Source: Marininema mesophilum
GTDB lineage: Bacteria > Bacillota > Bacilli > Thermoactinomycetales > DSM-45169
Direction: 5' to 3'
DNA length: 64,000 nt
Assembly: GCF_900106775.1 (NCBI RefSeq)
Contig: NZ_FNNQ01000007.1
Span: 1-64,000 of the forward strand
A program made the position numbers and the translations under genes. Shown here piece by piece: positions 35,101-42,930 of the stretch. Below the pieces are notes generated by a model that was not told the origin of the DNA, did no database searches, and saw nothing but the letters and a program-made list of their open reading frames with translations. Position 1 is the stretch's first letter. The number at the start of each line of letters is the position of its first letter.

Positions 35101-35731
35101 TGACTTGACTATCCGTGGAGCAGGTAATCTACTCGGGGCGGAACAGCATGGGCACATCGCTTCTGTAGGGTTTGAGTTATATACACAAATGCTGAAGGAA
35201 GCTATTGCCGAGCAACAAGGAAAGAAAGAAGAAGAGACACCAAAAGAGCCAGAGATTGAGCTGGAAGCCGATGCATATATTCCTTCCGAATACATCGGGG
35301 ATGAGAAACAAAAGATCGAGATCTACAAAAAGATTCGCGGCGTTCGCACGCTGGAGGAAGTTCATGATCTCGAAGAGGAGATCGAAGATCGTTTTGGGGA
35401 TCTGCCGCAATTCGTAGTCAATTTATTATGTGTGGCACGGATTAGAGCCTATGCGATTCGCTATGATGTAGAGGAGATTAAACAACAAGGAACGGAAACC
35501 CATATGAAGTTTCATCCAAGTCAAAATGATGTCGTTGATGGGCAGAAACTGTTCCGTATCGCTCAGGAATTTCCAGGTAGAGTAAGGCTCTCTTCAGGGA
35601 AACGAATTGGTGTAGTGTTTCGACTGAAGGGACTGTCCCCGGTCAAAGGTCTAGAAATGTTGGAGCGGTTTCTGGTACAATATGAGACGGTTCCCAAAAT
35701 GAAAGGAGCTTATGAGAATGCAACCTACTAA
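32192..35731 (+). CDS. mfd: Transcription-repair coupling factor Mfd
   Basis: Removes RNA polymerase stalled at lesions and recruits UvrA. Domains in order: UvrB-like N-terminal module (about 1-350), RNA polymerase-interaction domain (about 490-560, VVHVNHGIGRYAGIE), helicase domains with Walker A GDVGYGKT at 650-657, DEEQRFG, and a C-terminal TRCF domain. 1179 aa, standard. GTG start after AAGGGAGG. Its end overlaps the next gene by 14 nt. Confidence 0.97.
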   Translation: METLIQLFRRDNDFRATAEALGNGLREQLVVGLTGTARLLYLATLHKETGRPIMLVTHNLNQAQKAVEDLYELLPREQVLLYPANELVATEIAMDGSETLQDRIHVLSRLAKGFSGIFVVPYAGVRKLFPPKRVIAQSHRSLKVGEEQPIEPLLEHLVHIGYERVDMVEKSGEFSLRGGILDLFPATFSDPIRIEWFDDEVDSIRPFSVADQRSKDKWQKVEIPPARELFADAQTLYQAGDEVETLLAERLSKVKDPEIKAKLTEKITWDIEQLKAGNVFTGIYKYISRIYPDYESLADYLPKDTCWVLDEPGRIQESAKQMDREEEEFTVALLQQGEYLPQLKLARTFAESLGEHDHPRIYLSLFMRQTSGTQPQNIVQFVCRGMQQFHGQMHVLKTEWDRWVKSDTRVLFTASSKERAERLERVLQDYDMPITSGKPGILSPGQPVIHVGALASGFELGSAKLVVVSEGEVFTQKQRRTSRPAKMDHAEKIKNYQELKVGDFVVHVNHGIGRYAGIETLHVGGMHKDYMLVQYAGNDKLYVPIEQIDQVQKYLGSEEKSPKVYSLGGSEWSKVKNKVRSSVEDIAEDLIKLYAERQEAKGYAFAKDTAYQREFDSLFPYEETEDQLRSVNEIKVDMEKGQPMDRLLCGDVGYGKTEVAIRAAFKATMEGKQVAVLVPTTILAQQHYETFKERFADFPVEIRVLSRFRTRKEQKDAIKGMKGGTVDILIGTHRLLSKDVEYKDLGLLIVDEEQRFGVKHKEKVKQIKNNIDVLTLTATPIPRTLHMSMMGVRDLSVIETPPENRFPVQTYVLEYSAALVREAVEREMARGGQVYFLYNQVQSIDQMADSIRMLVPDARIAVAHGQMAETELEKVMLDFLDGEYDVLVSTTIIETGVDIPNVNTLIIYDADRMGLSQLYQLRGRVGRSNRIAYSYFTYQRDKVLSEAAEKRLQAIKEFTELGSGFKIAMRDLTIRGAGNLLGAEQHGHIASVGFELYTQMLKEAIAEQQGKKEEETPKEPEIELEADAYIPSEYIGDEKQKIEIYKKIRGVRTLEEVHDLEEEIEDRFGDLPQFVVNLLCVARIRAYAIRYDVEEIKQQGTETHMKFHPSQNDVVDGQKLFRIAQEFPGRVRLSSGKRIGVVFRLKGLSPVKGLEMLERFLVQYETVPKMKGAYENATY

Positions 35732-36737
35732 AAAAGGCCTGATGACGGCTTTCTGCTTATTTCTTGCCGTCGCGTTGGTAGTGGCCGGCTGCGGCTCCAA
35801 GAACGATAAAGCGGAAAATGAGAAACAGAATGCGGCTAACAAGCCTTTGCCTACAAACAGCAAGAAAGTAGTGGCAGAGTATAACGGTGGAAAGGTTACA
35901 GAGGGTGAATTTAACCTGTACCAAAACATCTACCGTTTCTTGCAACCCCAAGCAGCTGCGATGATGAACAACCCAAAAGCTAAAGAGGGGATCGTCAAGC
36001 AATATGTAGCGGAACGCAAGATTGTCAAACAAGTCAAAGATAAAGAGAAATTTGGGAAAGCAGCAGATAAGTCGCTGAAGCAATTTGAAGAACAATTGAA
36101 ACAAATGGCAGCTCAAGATAAGAAGAAGAAAAAACAGGATATCAATTCTGTGTTAAAAGAAGGCGGTATTACCAAAGCTCAATTGCGTAACTTTTTGGTG
36201 GATAACAATAAAGTATCCAACTTCTTCGAAAGTCAAGTCAAGGAAGCGGATTTGAAGAAGGAATATGAAAAATCGGATGCCTTCGACAAGGTTAAATTGA
36301 ACCATGTCCTGATTGCTTTCCAACCAACAGGGAAAGATGGGAAGAAAAAAGGCAAGAAGCGCACAGATGCTGAAGCTAAAAAACTAGCTGAAGAAGTGAA
36401 AAAGAAACTGGAAAAAGGCGACAGCTTTAAAGAGATCGCCAAAAAGTACTCAAATGATCCCGGTTCCAAAGACAATGCGGGCGAAATCGAAGATTCCCCA
36501 AAAAACTGGGCTCCTGCTTTTAGTAAAGCCGCGAAGAAAGAGCCCTTGAACAAGATTAGTGATCTAGTAAAAACCGAGTACGGGTATCATGTACTGAAGG
36601 TGCAAAAACGAAGCAAAGAGCCCTTCTCTAAAGTTAAAAATGAAATTAAAAGTCAACAAATTCAAAAACTCTACGAGAAATATATTAAAAAAGAAGTAAA
36701 AATCAAGAAGTTAAATATTGATGATAAGAAAAAATAA
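35718..36737 (+). CDS. PrsA-like lipoprotein foldase (PpiC domain)
   Basis: A membrane-anchored peptidyl-prolyl isomerase for folding exported proteins. The signal sequence ends in the lipobox VAGC at about residues 21-24, so a lipid-modified cysteine is expected. A SurA-like helical region follows, then a PpiC domain (about 190-300: LNHVLIAFQ, FKEIAKKYSNDPGSKDNAG, YGYHVLKV). It is very lysine-rich. ATG 35718 lies 9 nt after AAAGGAG, inside the mfd 3' end; ATG 35712 is only 3 nt away. 339 aa. Confidence 0.88.
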   Translation: MQPTKKGLMTAFCLFLAVALVVAGCGSKNDKAENEKQNAANKPLPTNSKKVVAEYNGGKVTEGEFNLYQNIYRFLQPQAAAMMNNPKAKEGIVKQYVAERKIVKQVKDKEKFGKAADKSLKQFEEQLKQMAAQDKKKKKQDINSVLKEGGITKAQLRNFLVDNNKVSNFFESQVKEADLKKEYEKSDAFDKVKLNHVLIAFQPTGKDGKKKGKKRTDAEAKKLAEEVKKKLEKGDSFKEIAKKYSNDPGSKDNAGEIEDSPKNWAPAFSKAAKKEPLNKISDLVKTEYGYHVLKVQKRSKEPFSKVKNEIKSQQIQKLYEKYIKKEVKIKKLNIDDKKK

Positions 36738-36753
36738 CCTTCGTATACCCATG

Positions 36754-36784
36754 AGACAGAGCATTTTCGCTCTGTCTTTTTTTT
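36754..36784 (+). terminator. Terminator after the PrsA-like gene
   Basis: AGACAGAGC and GCTCTGTCT pair perfectly around ATTTTC, followed by TTTTTTT. Confidence 0.92.
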
Positions 36785-36900
36785 ATGCAGTCAAAGGGGT
36801 TGAATAATTATATGGAAGAGGATGAACACTATGGCTGTAACTAGCAAACATGCATATCGGACTGATCCGAACCACATACCGAAAGAGAGGCATCTAGCCT

Positions 36901-37443
36901 ATGAAAGCAACCGGTATCGTTCGCCGCATCGACGATCTCGGACGGGTTGTTATTCCCAAGGAAATTCGCCGGACTCTCCGTATCCGGGAAGGGGACCCAC
37001 TGGAAATATTCGTTGATCGTGACGGTGAAGTTATTTTGAAGAAGTACTCTCCTATAGGGGAGTTAGGGGATTTTGCGAAGGAGTATGCTGAGTCCCTCTA
37101 TGAAAGTCAGCAACATGTAACCATGATCTGTGACCGTGACTCGGTCATTGCTGTGGCAGGTGCATCAAAAAAGGATTACCTAGAAAAATCGGTAGGGGGA
37201 ATCGTGGAGACCAGTATGGATCAGCGTCGTCCTCATCAAGAAACCTCCCCTTCACGAGCAGAGCTCATCCGTGATATGGCTGAATCCTATGAAGCCTATA
37301 TCATTGTACCGATTGTTGCAGGTGGGGACCCGATTGGAGCAGTGATTATGTTTTCAAAAAAAGAGGGAGCAAAGATGGGGGAGGTGGAGCTCAAGGTTGG
37401 TATGATCGCGGCTGCCTTTCTCGGAAAGCAGATGGAACATTAA
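36901..37443 (+). CDS. spoVT: Stage V sporulation regulator SpoVT
   Basis: Forespore-specific transcription factor that tunes sigma-G genes. The N-terminal AbrB domain (GIVRRIDDLGRVVIPKEIRRTL, written here as its recognisable parts GIVRRIDDLG and RVVIPKEIRR) resembles AbrB at 9826-10098. The C-terminal GAF-like domain covers about residues 55-180. 180 aa. ATG after AAAGAGAGG at a long spacing. It lies between mfd-prsA and yabM as in B. subtilis. Confidence 0.95.
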   Translation: MKATGIVRRIDDLGRVVIPKEIRRTLRIREGDPLEIFVDRDGEVILKKYSPIGELGDFAKEYAESLYESQQHVTMICDRDSVIAVAGASKKDYLEKSVGGIVETSMDQRRPHQETSPSRAELIRDMAESYEAYIIVPIVAGGDPIGAVIMFSKKEGAKMGEVELKVGMIAAAFLGKQMEH

Positions 37444-37462
37444 TAGAGGCTCTATGTATCGT

Positions 37463-37486
37463 AAGCAGGCGACGCGCCTGCTTTTT
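37463..37486 (+). terminator. Terminator after spoVT
   Basis: GCAGGCG and CGCCTGC pair perfectly around ACG, followed by TTTTT. It lies within an open frame upstream of yabM and helps exclude the long yabM start. Confidence 0.9.
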
Positions 37487-37570
37487 CTATTTGCGTTACA
37501 TGCATTCCCTGGGTATGGAGTGTATACTGATAGGAGGCTTGGCTTGGTCCAGAAAGGAGAACCCACTTCT

Positions 37571-39199
37571 TTGGTTAAGCAATCGCTATTAAAAGGAGTT
37601 GCTATCCTAGGGATAGCGACCTTTATTACGAAATTATTGGGTGCAGTTTATAAGATCCCCTATCAAAATATTACAGGTAATCAGGGACTCTTCGTTTACC
37701 AACAGGTGTATCCTTTATATAGTACGCTGTTGACACTGGCGACGGCGGGTGTGCCGATCGCCATTTCTAAATTGGTCTCCGAGCGGTTGGCAGAGGGAGA
37801 CGAGTATGGGGCCCAACGAATTTTTCGCATCTCCTCCTTCTTACTTAGTTCTTCTGGCATACTCTTTTTCTTCCTTGTGTATTTTGGAGCACCTTGGATT
37901 GCGACATGGATGGGTAGTGCCAAGTTACTTACCCTTCCCATTCAGGCGGTTTCCTTTGCATTATTGGTTGTACCGTTGATGTCAGTGATTCGTGGTTTTT
38001 TTCAAGGGCATCAGAATATGATTCCCACAGCAGTCTCCCAGGTAGTTGAACAGGCTGTGCGGGTGATGACGATCCTTATTCTCTCCTGGTGGCTGATGAA
38101 AACAGGTGCGGGTGTCGTATGGGCGGGTACGGGGGCTGTCTTCGGTGCTTTTACAGGAGCAGTGGCAGGACTTATCATTCTCCTTTTTTACTGGCGCCAA
38201 AATCGTCGGGAATGGAAAAAACACTCCCGTATAGCAAAGACTACGCCCTCTTCATTCCTTGACTCTACAAGAAAAGTGATCCGAACCTTGTTCATCTTGG
38301 CTGTTCCGGTTTGTTTAGGAGCCCTTGTCATGCCACTCTTTTCGTTGGTGGACTCTTTTACGGTGACGAATCTACTCATCGTAGCGGGTTGGAAAACGGA
38401 AGCAGCGGTTGATGCAAAGGGGATCTTTGATCGAGGGCAACCCCTTATCCAGTTCGCTTCCTTTTTTGCCACAGCGCTCTCTCTATCCATTGTACCCGCG
38501 GTGGCAGAGGCTCGTGCAAAAGGAGATGAGCGCGGTGTGGTGGAACGTTCGGTACTTGCCTTGCGGCTCACGCTTCTCTTTGGAATTCCGGCTTCCCTAG
38601 GGTTAGCGGTGGTAGCAGGGGCGACCAATATCATGCTTTTTCGTGATGATTCAGGAACGAGTGCATTGGCTATCTTAGCTTTTACCACGCTCTTTTCGAC
38701 CTTGGGGTTAACCTCCTCGGGAATATTACAAGGATTAGGGCAAGTGGGCTTACCTGCTCGCAATCTACTGATTGGAGTGGGCGTAAAGCTTTTCCTCAAC
38801 GCGTGGTGGGTGCCAACGATGGATATCGATGGGGCTGCCTGGGCGACGGTGGTAGGTTATGCAGTCGCTTCGCTGTTAAACTTAGCGGCATTACGAGGGC
38901 AGATTGGATCGTTATTCCGTTTGCGAGGGAGAGGGTTCTCTATTTTGGGAGCGACGGTATTGATGGGACTTTCTGCTCGGGTAGTCATGGGATTGGTAAG
39001 TGTTGCTGTCGCAGGCTCCCTTTCATTACGTTTAGGGATGACGCTGGCCACGCTTAGTGCGGTACTTATAGGGGCTGTTGCCTACATATTAGCGCTATTT
39101 CGTTTTGGTGGACTTACCCAAGTGGAATTGGAGCGGGTGCCTAAAGCAGGGCCGGAGTTGGTTCGCCTTCTGAAACGGTTACGCGTATTACCATCTTAG
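37571..39199 (+). CDS. yabM: YabM/SpoVB-type polysaccharide flippase homologue
   Basis: Multidrug/oligosaccharidyl-lipid/polysaccharide superfamily membrane protein with about 14 hydrophobic segments; YabM, SpoVB and related proteins are linked to moving lipid-linked cell-wall precursors. Typical blocks are GIATFITKLLGAVYKIPYQN near the start, VPIAISKLVSERLAEGD, and GFFQGHQNMIPTAVSQVVEQ. 542 aa. TTG 37571 follows AAAGGAG and an upstream TGTATACT -10-like box; the longer frame runs back through the spoVT terminator. mazG follows after 14 nt. Confidence 0.9.
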   Translation: MVKQSLLKGVAILGIATFITKLLGAVYKIPYQNITGNQGLFVYQQVYPLYSTLLTLATAGVPIAISKLVSERLAEGDEYGAQRIFRISSFLLSSSGILFFFLVYFGAPWIATWMGSAKLLTLPIQAVSFALLVVPLMSVIRGFFQGHQNMIPTAVSQVVEQAVRVMTILILSWWLMKTGAGVVWAGTGAVFGAFTGAVAGLIILLFYWRQNRREWKKHSRIAKTTPSSFLDSTRKVIRTLFILAVPVCLGALVMPLFSLVDSFTVTNLLIVAGWKTEAAVDAKGIFDRGQPLIQFASFFATALSLSIVPAVAEARAKGDERGVVERSVLALRLTLLFGIPASLGLAVVAGATNIMLFRDDSGTSALAILAFTTLFSTLGLTSSGILQGLGQVGLPARNLLIGVGVKLFLNAWWVPTMDIDGAAWATVVGYAVASLLNLAALRGQIGSLFRLRGRGFSILGATVLMGLSARVVMGLVSVAVAGSLSLRLGMTLATLSAVLIGAVAYILALFRFGGLTQVELERVPKAGPELVRLLKRLRVLPS

Positions 39200-39213
39200 A
39201 GGAGGGATGATCC

Positions 39214-40686
39214 ATGGCGACAGTTACCGTGATTGGGTTGGGTTCTGGTGATGAGGAGAATCTGTCACTGGGAAGCCTGCGTTTGATGAAAGCGGCGGAG
39301 CGTCTCTATTTTCGTACGGAAAAACATCCTGTAGTATCCTGGCTCATCCAAGAAGGAATCTCATTTACTACCTTTGACTCGATTTACGAGAAGCATGGGG
39401 ATTTTATCAGTGTGTATCAGGAGATAGCGGACCGGCTTTTGGCGGAAGCGGCAACTGGGCAGGATCTGGTCTATGCAGTTCCGGGACACCCTACCGTGGC
39501 TGAGACAACGGTGCAGCGGTTACTGGCGCAGGGGAAATCCCAGGGAGTCACTATCGATATTCGTGGAGGAGGGAGTTTCCTTGATACTTCCTTTGCTCGC
39601 TTAGGCATTGACCCCAACGATGGATTTATGCTCCTGGATGGGACGAGCTTTTCAGCGGATCATCTGGATCCACGGTTTCATATTCTCATCTCCCAGGTTT
39701 ATGATCGCATGACAGCCTCTGATGTGAAGCTGACGCTCATGGAGATATATCCTGATGATCATCCAGTGCTTGTGGTGACGGCTCTGGGGATAAAAGGAGC
39801 AGAGAAGATAGAAGAAGTTCCCTTGTGGGAACTAGATCATGAGGATCGTTTTTCGGATCTTTCTTCGGTCTATCTCGCCCCGACTACAGTAGATGAGATC
39901 TTGCGTCGCCGGTTTGCTACCGTAGTTTATATTGTGGCTCATCTGCGAAGCCCCAAGGGGTGCCCTTGGGATCAGAAGCAAACCCATGAGAGTCTTCGCC
40001 CTTATCTCTTAGAGGAAGCGTATGAATATTTAGAGGCAGTAGATCAAGGGGATTCGGATGCGATGACGGAGGAACTAGGGGACGTTTTGTTACAGGTATT
40101 ACTCCATGCCCAAATCGGGAGTGAAACCGGGGAATTTAATATCCAGGATGTAATCGGGACCCTAGCAGATAAATTGATTCGTCGTCATCCACATGTATTT
40201 GGCAAGGATACTGCCAAAACGGTGAGTGATGTGAAACTAAAATGGGAAGAAATCAAAGAGCAGGAGGGAAAAGGAAAAGCGGATCACTCTTCTCTGCTCG
40301 ATGGAATCCCAATGACTACCCCGACTCTTCTTCGTGCCTATGAGTTACAAAAGAAAGCGGCAAAAGTAGGCTTTGATTGGCCGGACATTGCTGGGACGCA
40401 GCAGAAGCTTACTGAGGAAGCAGAGGAACTGGTGACGGCCCCTAAAAAGAAACGAGAGGAAGAGGCTGGGGATTTATTATTTTCGGCAATAAATATGATC
40501 CGTTGGTTGGAAGTCGATCCGGAGCAGGCCTTGCTAGCTGCTTGCCGTAAATTTCAACGTCGGTTTCACTATATTGAAGCGAAAGCACATCAACAGGGAG
40601 TAAATGTCGCATCCTGTTCTCTCAAAACGCTGGATACATGGTGGGATGAAGCAAAAACTCATGAATCCGACGCTAGGACGGATTAA
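39214..40686 (+). CDS. mazG: Tetrapyrrole methylase-like / MazG fusion (YabN)
   Basis: Two-domain protein: an N-terminal SAM-dependent methylase-like domain (residues 1-225, VTVIGLGSGDE and VPGHPTVAETT) of unknown substrate, and a C-terminal MazG nucleoside triphosphate pyrophosphohydrolase (about 240-490) with CPWDQKQTHESL and EELGDVLLQV metal-binding helices repeated as EEAGDLLFSAIN. It probably removes unusual NTPs. 490 aa. ATG after GAGGAGGG. Downstream HU and rqcP are probably in the same transcript. Confidence 0.93.
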   Translation: MATVTVIGLGSGDEENLSLGSLRLMKAAERLYFRTEKHPVVSWLIQEGISFTTFDSIYEKHGDFISVYQEIADRLLAEAATGQDLVYAVPGHPTVAETTVQRLLAQGKSQGVTIDIRGGGSFLDTSFARLGIDPNDGFMLLDGTSFSADHLDPRFHILISQVYDRMTASDVKLTLMEIYPDDHPVLVVTALGIKGAEKIEEVPLWELDHEDRFSDLSSVYLAPTTVDEILRRRFATVVYIVAHLRSPKGCPWDQKQTHESLRPYLLEEAYEYLEAVDQGDSDAMTEELGDVLLQVLLHAQIGSETGEFNIQDVIGTLADKLIRRHPHVFGKDTAKTVSDVKLKWEEIKEQEGKGKADHSSLLDGIPMTTPTLLRAYELQKKAAKVGFDWPDIAGTQQKLTEEAEELVTAPKKKREEEAGDLLFSAINMIRWLEVDPEQALLAACRKFQRRFHYIEAKAHQQGVNVASCSLKTLDTWWDEAKTHESDARTD

Positions 40687-40765
40687 TTCCGCAGGGGAAG
40701 AAGGATTTTAACAAAAAGCCCAGAAGGTATATCCCCACACGGGAATTTTAGGGAGGTTATAGAAT

Positions 40766-41038
40766 ATGAACAAGCAAGATTTAGTGGTAGCAATCTCACA
40801 AAAGAGTGGTATGACCAAAAAAGATGTAGAAAAAGTGATTAATGGTTTTGTTGAAGAAGTGACAGATGCACTAGAAACTGGGAAAAAAGTTCAGCTGATT
40901 GGTTTTGGAACCTTTGAAACCCGTAAGCGCTCTAGCCGCAATGGCCGTAACCCGCAGACTGGCAAAGCAATTACCATCCCAGAATCCAACGTTCCTGCTT
41001 TTAAGGCTGGATCCAAGTTGAAGGAAGCTGTTAAGTAA
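40766..41038 (+). CDS. hup: DNA-binding protein HU
   Basis: Histone-like nucleoid protein of 90 aa. MNKQDLVVAIS and GFGTFETRKRSSRNGRNPQTG are typical, and the beta-arm with NPQTGK (DNA-intercalating proline) and PAFKAGSKLK near the C-terminus match the HU family. ATG after GGGAGG. It is located between mazG and rqcP; in B. subtilis the main HU gene (hbs) is elsewhere, so this is a rearrangement relative to it. Confidence 0.95.
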   Translation: MNKQDLVVAISQKSGMTKKDVEKVINGFVEEVTDALETGKKVQLIGFGTFETRKRSSRNGRNPQTGKAITIPESNVPAFKAGSKLKEAVK

Positions 41039-41040
41039 TA

Positions 41041-41328
41041 ATGCGTCTGGATAAGTTTTTGAAAGTCTCCCGTCTTGTGAAGCGACGGACACTGGCCAAA
41101 GAGGTCTGCGATCAAGGTCGAGTGGAAGTAAATGGGAAAACAGCGAAGGCAAGTGCTGACATCGCTGTGGGAGACGAACTAACCCTTCGCTATGGTAATC
41201 AGACTGTCAAGGTCCGTGTGGAAAGTTTGCGTGAAACAACTAAGAAAACGGAAGCGGCAGAACTATACACCTTGCTAGAACAAGTCCCTCCGGATAAGGC
41301 CGAGGGAACGAGTGGCCGCAACTTGTAA
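41041..41328 (+). CDS. rqcP: RqcP (YabO), S4-domain ribosome quality control factor
   Basis: Small S4-domain RNA-binding protein (Hsp15 family) that helps RqcH add C-terminal alanine tails on obstructed 50S subunits. MRLDKFLKVSRLVKRRTLAKE is the S4 core, seen as RLDKFLKVSRLVKRR plus VCDQGRVEVNG. 95 aa, slightly longer than B. subtilis owing to a C-terminal tail. Its ATG begins 2 nt after the HU stop, with AAGGAAG 13 nt upstream. Confidence 0.93.
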   Translation: MRLDKFLKVSRLVKRRTLAKEVCDQGRVEVNGKTAKASADIAVGDELTLRYGNQTVKVRVESLRETTKKTEAAELYTLLEQVPPDKAEGTSGRNL

Positions 41329-41432
41329 GTAAGAATCGACTCCAATAAGGAAATGGGATTCTAATGACCAATGGTATCAGTTCTAAAATAGGTCTATGAT
41401 CATAAGCATGTACCAAAAGGAGGTACATGCCC

Positions 41433-41726
41433 ATGATTGAGGAGGCATATACGAGCGCGTCGGCCCATGAAGTAGTGATGACGGGTCGTAATAACATGGA
41501 TGTCACAGGGGTCCTTGGAGTGGAGAGCTTTGATAGTGAAGAGTTTCTCCTCCAGACAGAATGTGGGTACTTAGGGATTCGTGGCAATAACCTGCATATT
41601 AAAAACCTCGACTTGGATGCAGGTCGGGTTTCAATTCTAGGAGAGTTCTACGAAATGAGTTACCTAGATGATGGTAGCCCACGTGGTGCAAAAACAAAAA
41701 CTCTCCTAGGTAGGTTATTCCGGTGA
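41433..41726 (+). CDS. yabP: Sporulation protein YabP
   Basis: Mother-cell sporulation protein of unknown biochemical role, expressed with YabQ. GVESFDSEEFLLQTECGYLGIRG (seen as VESFDSEEFLLQT and LGIRG) and LHIKNLDLDAGRVSI identify the family. 97 aa from ATG 41433, 9 nt after AGGAGG; ATG 41427 is only 3 nt from it. It overlaps yabQ by 4 nt. Confidence 0.9.
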   Translation: MIEEAYTSASAHEVVMTGRNNMDVTGVLGVESFDSEEFLLQTECGYLGIRGNNLHIKNLDLDAGRVSILGEFYEMSYLDDGSPRGAKTKTLLGRLFR

Positions 41727-42331
41727 CACTGATTACCCAGTGGGCGACGATGGGAGTAATGCTAGGCTCCGGTTGGCTCATGGGCATGTTGCTTGATGCG
41801 TATCGGGTACTGGCACGTCGATTTCGGCTACAGGGATGGGTTATCTCTCTCGTAGATCTCTTATACTGGATAGCAGCAGCTATCCTCGTATTTAACTTAT
41901 TGCTATGGAGTAACTGGGGAGAGCTGCGATTCACCGTCTTTGTCGCTGTTGTACTGGGCTGGGTGGTCTATCATTTTTGGTTTAGTAACATTACTACAAA
42001 GGGTATCCAATGGCTCCTCAAACTCGTGGAGTATACCATTCAGATGGTGATCCGGATCGTCGTATTGACGCTTTGGGTGCCCTTGGTCACTATGGGGAGA
42101 TTCCTCCTTCGTCTTATTAAAGGGCTTCTCCGTCTCTTATGGGCAGTGGTGCGTGGAGTGCTCTGGCTACTTCGCCCGCTTTTTCGCCCGCTAGGTCGCC
42201 TATTTACCCCGTTGGGTAGGCGGATCCGAAAGAAGACAGAGCCTGTCTGGCGCCCTGTCGTAAAAGCAGGTAAATGGGTAAGGAATTACCTTCGTAAACA
42301 GGGCGATGATTCCGATGAAAAGAAAGAATAG
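41723..42331 (+). CDS. yabQ: Sporulation membrane protein YabQ
   Basis: Membrane protein required for the spore cortex. The N-terminal half has four or five hydrophobic segments with LMGMLLDAYRV near residue 20; the C-terminal part is very basic and Arg-rich, with repeats of FRPLGRLFTPLGRRIR type, and ends in an acidic DDSDEKKE tail. 202 aa. The GTG overlaps the yabP stop. The C-terminal basic extension seems longer than I recall for B. subtilis. Confidence 0.88.
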   Translation: MTLITQWATMGVMLGSGWLMGMLLDAYRVLARRFRLQGWVISLVDLLYWIAAAILVFNLLLWSNWGELRFTVFVAVVLGWVVYHFWFSNITTKGIQWLLKLVEYTIQMVIRIVVLTLWVPLVTMGRFLLRLIKGLLRLLWAVVRGVLWLLRPLFRPLGRLFTPLGRRIRKKTEPVWRPVVKAGKWVRNYLRKQGDDSDEKKE

Positions 42332-42406
42332 CCGATCGATGAATCAGGAAAGGTGATTCCTTGACTGTTGGGTTCCCGGATCGGTTGTTAATGGAGGGGG
42401 ATGGAT

Positions 42407-42754
42407 ATGCTAGATCGAGGATCAAAGGTGGTTTCCATCCGATCAACTCGCCCTTCCCAACCGGAACGGGAAGAGATAACAGGTCGTCGGCCACCATTAC
42501 CACGGGGCGTGCGCCGTCGTCGAAGGCTGTGGTTGGTGGTAATGGTAGCCGTCTTCCTATGGAGTGGTACTCAACTGTGGATCGAATCCTCTCGCATTAC
42601 GGAGGGAGAAGAGGTCCTAGCAGCAAAGGTGAAGGAACGAGATGCTTTAGAGAAGAAAAAGGATCGACTTAAGGAAGAGATGGGGCTTCTTAAAGATAAA
42701 GGATATCTGGAAGGCCTCGCACGTAAAATGGGCTACAAAATGCCTGGTGAATAA
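42407..42754 (+). CDS. divIC: Cell division protein DivIC
   Basis: Septum formation protein of the FtsL/DivIC family: a cytoplasmic basic N-terminus (RRRRR at about residues 36-40), one membrane segment (about 42-58), then a coiled coil (about 65-100, AAKVKERDALEKKKDRLKEE, seen as KVKERDALEKKK) and a short C-terminal YLEGLARKMGY block. 115 aa from ATG 42407, 9 nt after GGAGG. A strong terminator follows. Confidence 0.92.
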   Translation: MLDRGSKVVSIRSTRPSQPEREEITGRRPPLPRGVRRRRRLWLVVMVAVFLWSGTQLWIESSRITEGEEVLAAKVKERDALEKKKDRLKEEMGLLKDKGYLEGLARKMGYKMPGE

Positions 42755-42797
42755 AGATAAGCCGCCTACTCTTATCAGGGTAGGCGGCTTATCTTTT
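42753..42797 (+). terminator. Terminator after divIC
   Basis: A 17-bp stem, AAAGATAAGCCGCCTAC with GTAGGCGGCTTATCTTT, around a 10-nt loop. The T run is part of the stem end. Confidence 0.9.
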
Positions 42798-42930
42798 AGA
42801 GGAGATCCTTCCTTTTATTCCGAAGAATAACGGGAATCCTGAATATGGAAGGAATGAGTCGAATAGTCGGTCAAGAGCAGAGGGGATGGAATAACATAAA
42901 GAAGAGACAGCCCGGAGGAGTGTGAGCGGA

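Noticed and set aside
36851..36881. TGCATA-N18-CATACCG upstream of spoVT as a sigma-G promoter
   Set aside because: The start point would fall inside or after the ribosome binding site of spoVT, leaving almost no leader; the match to the -10 is only 5 of 7.
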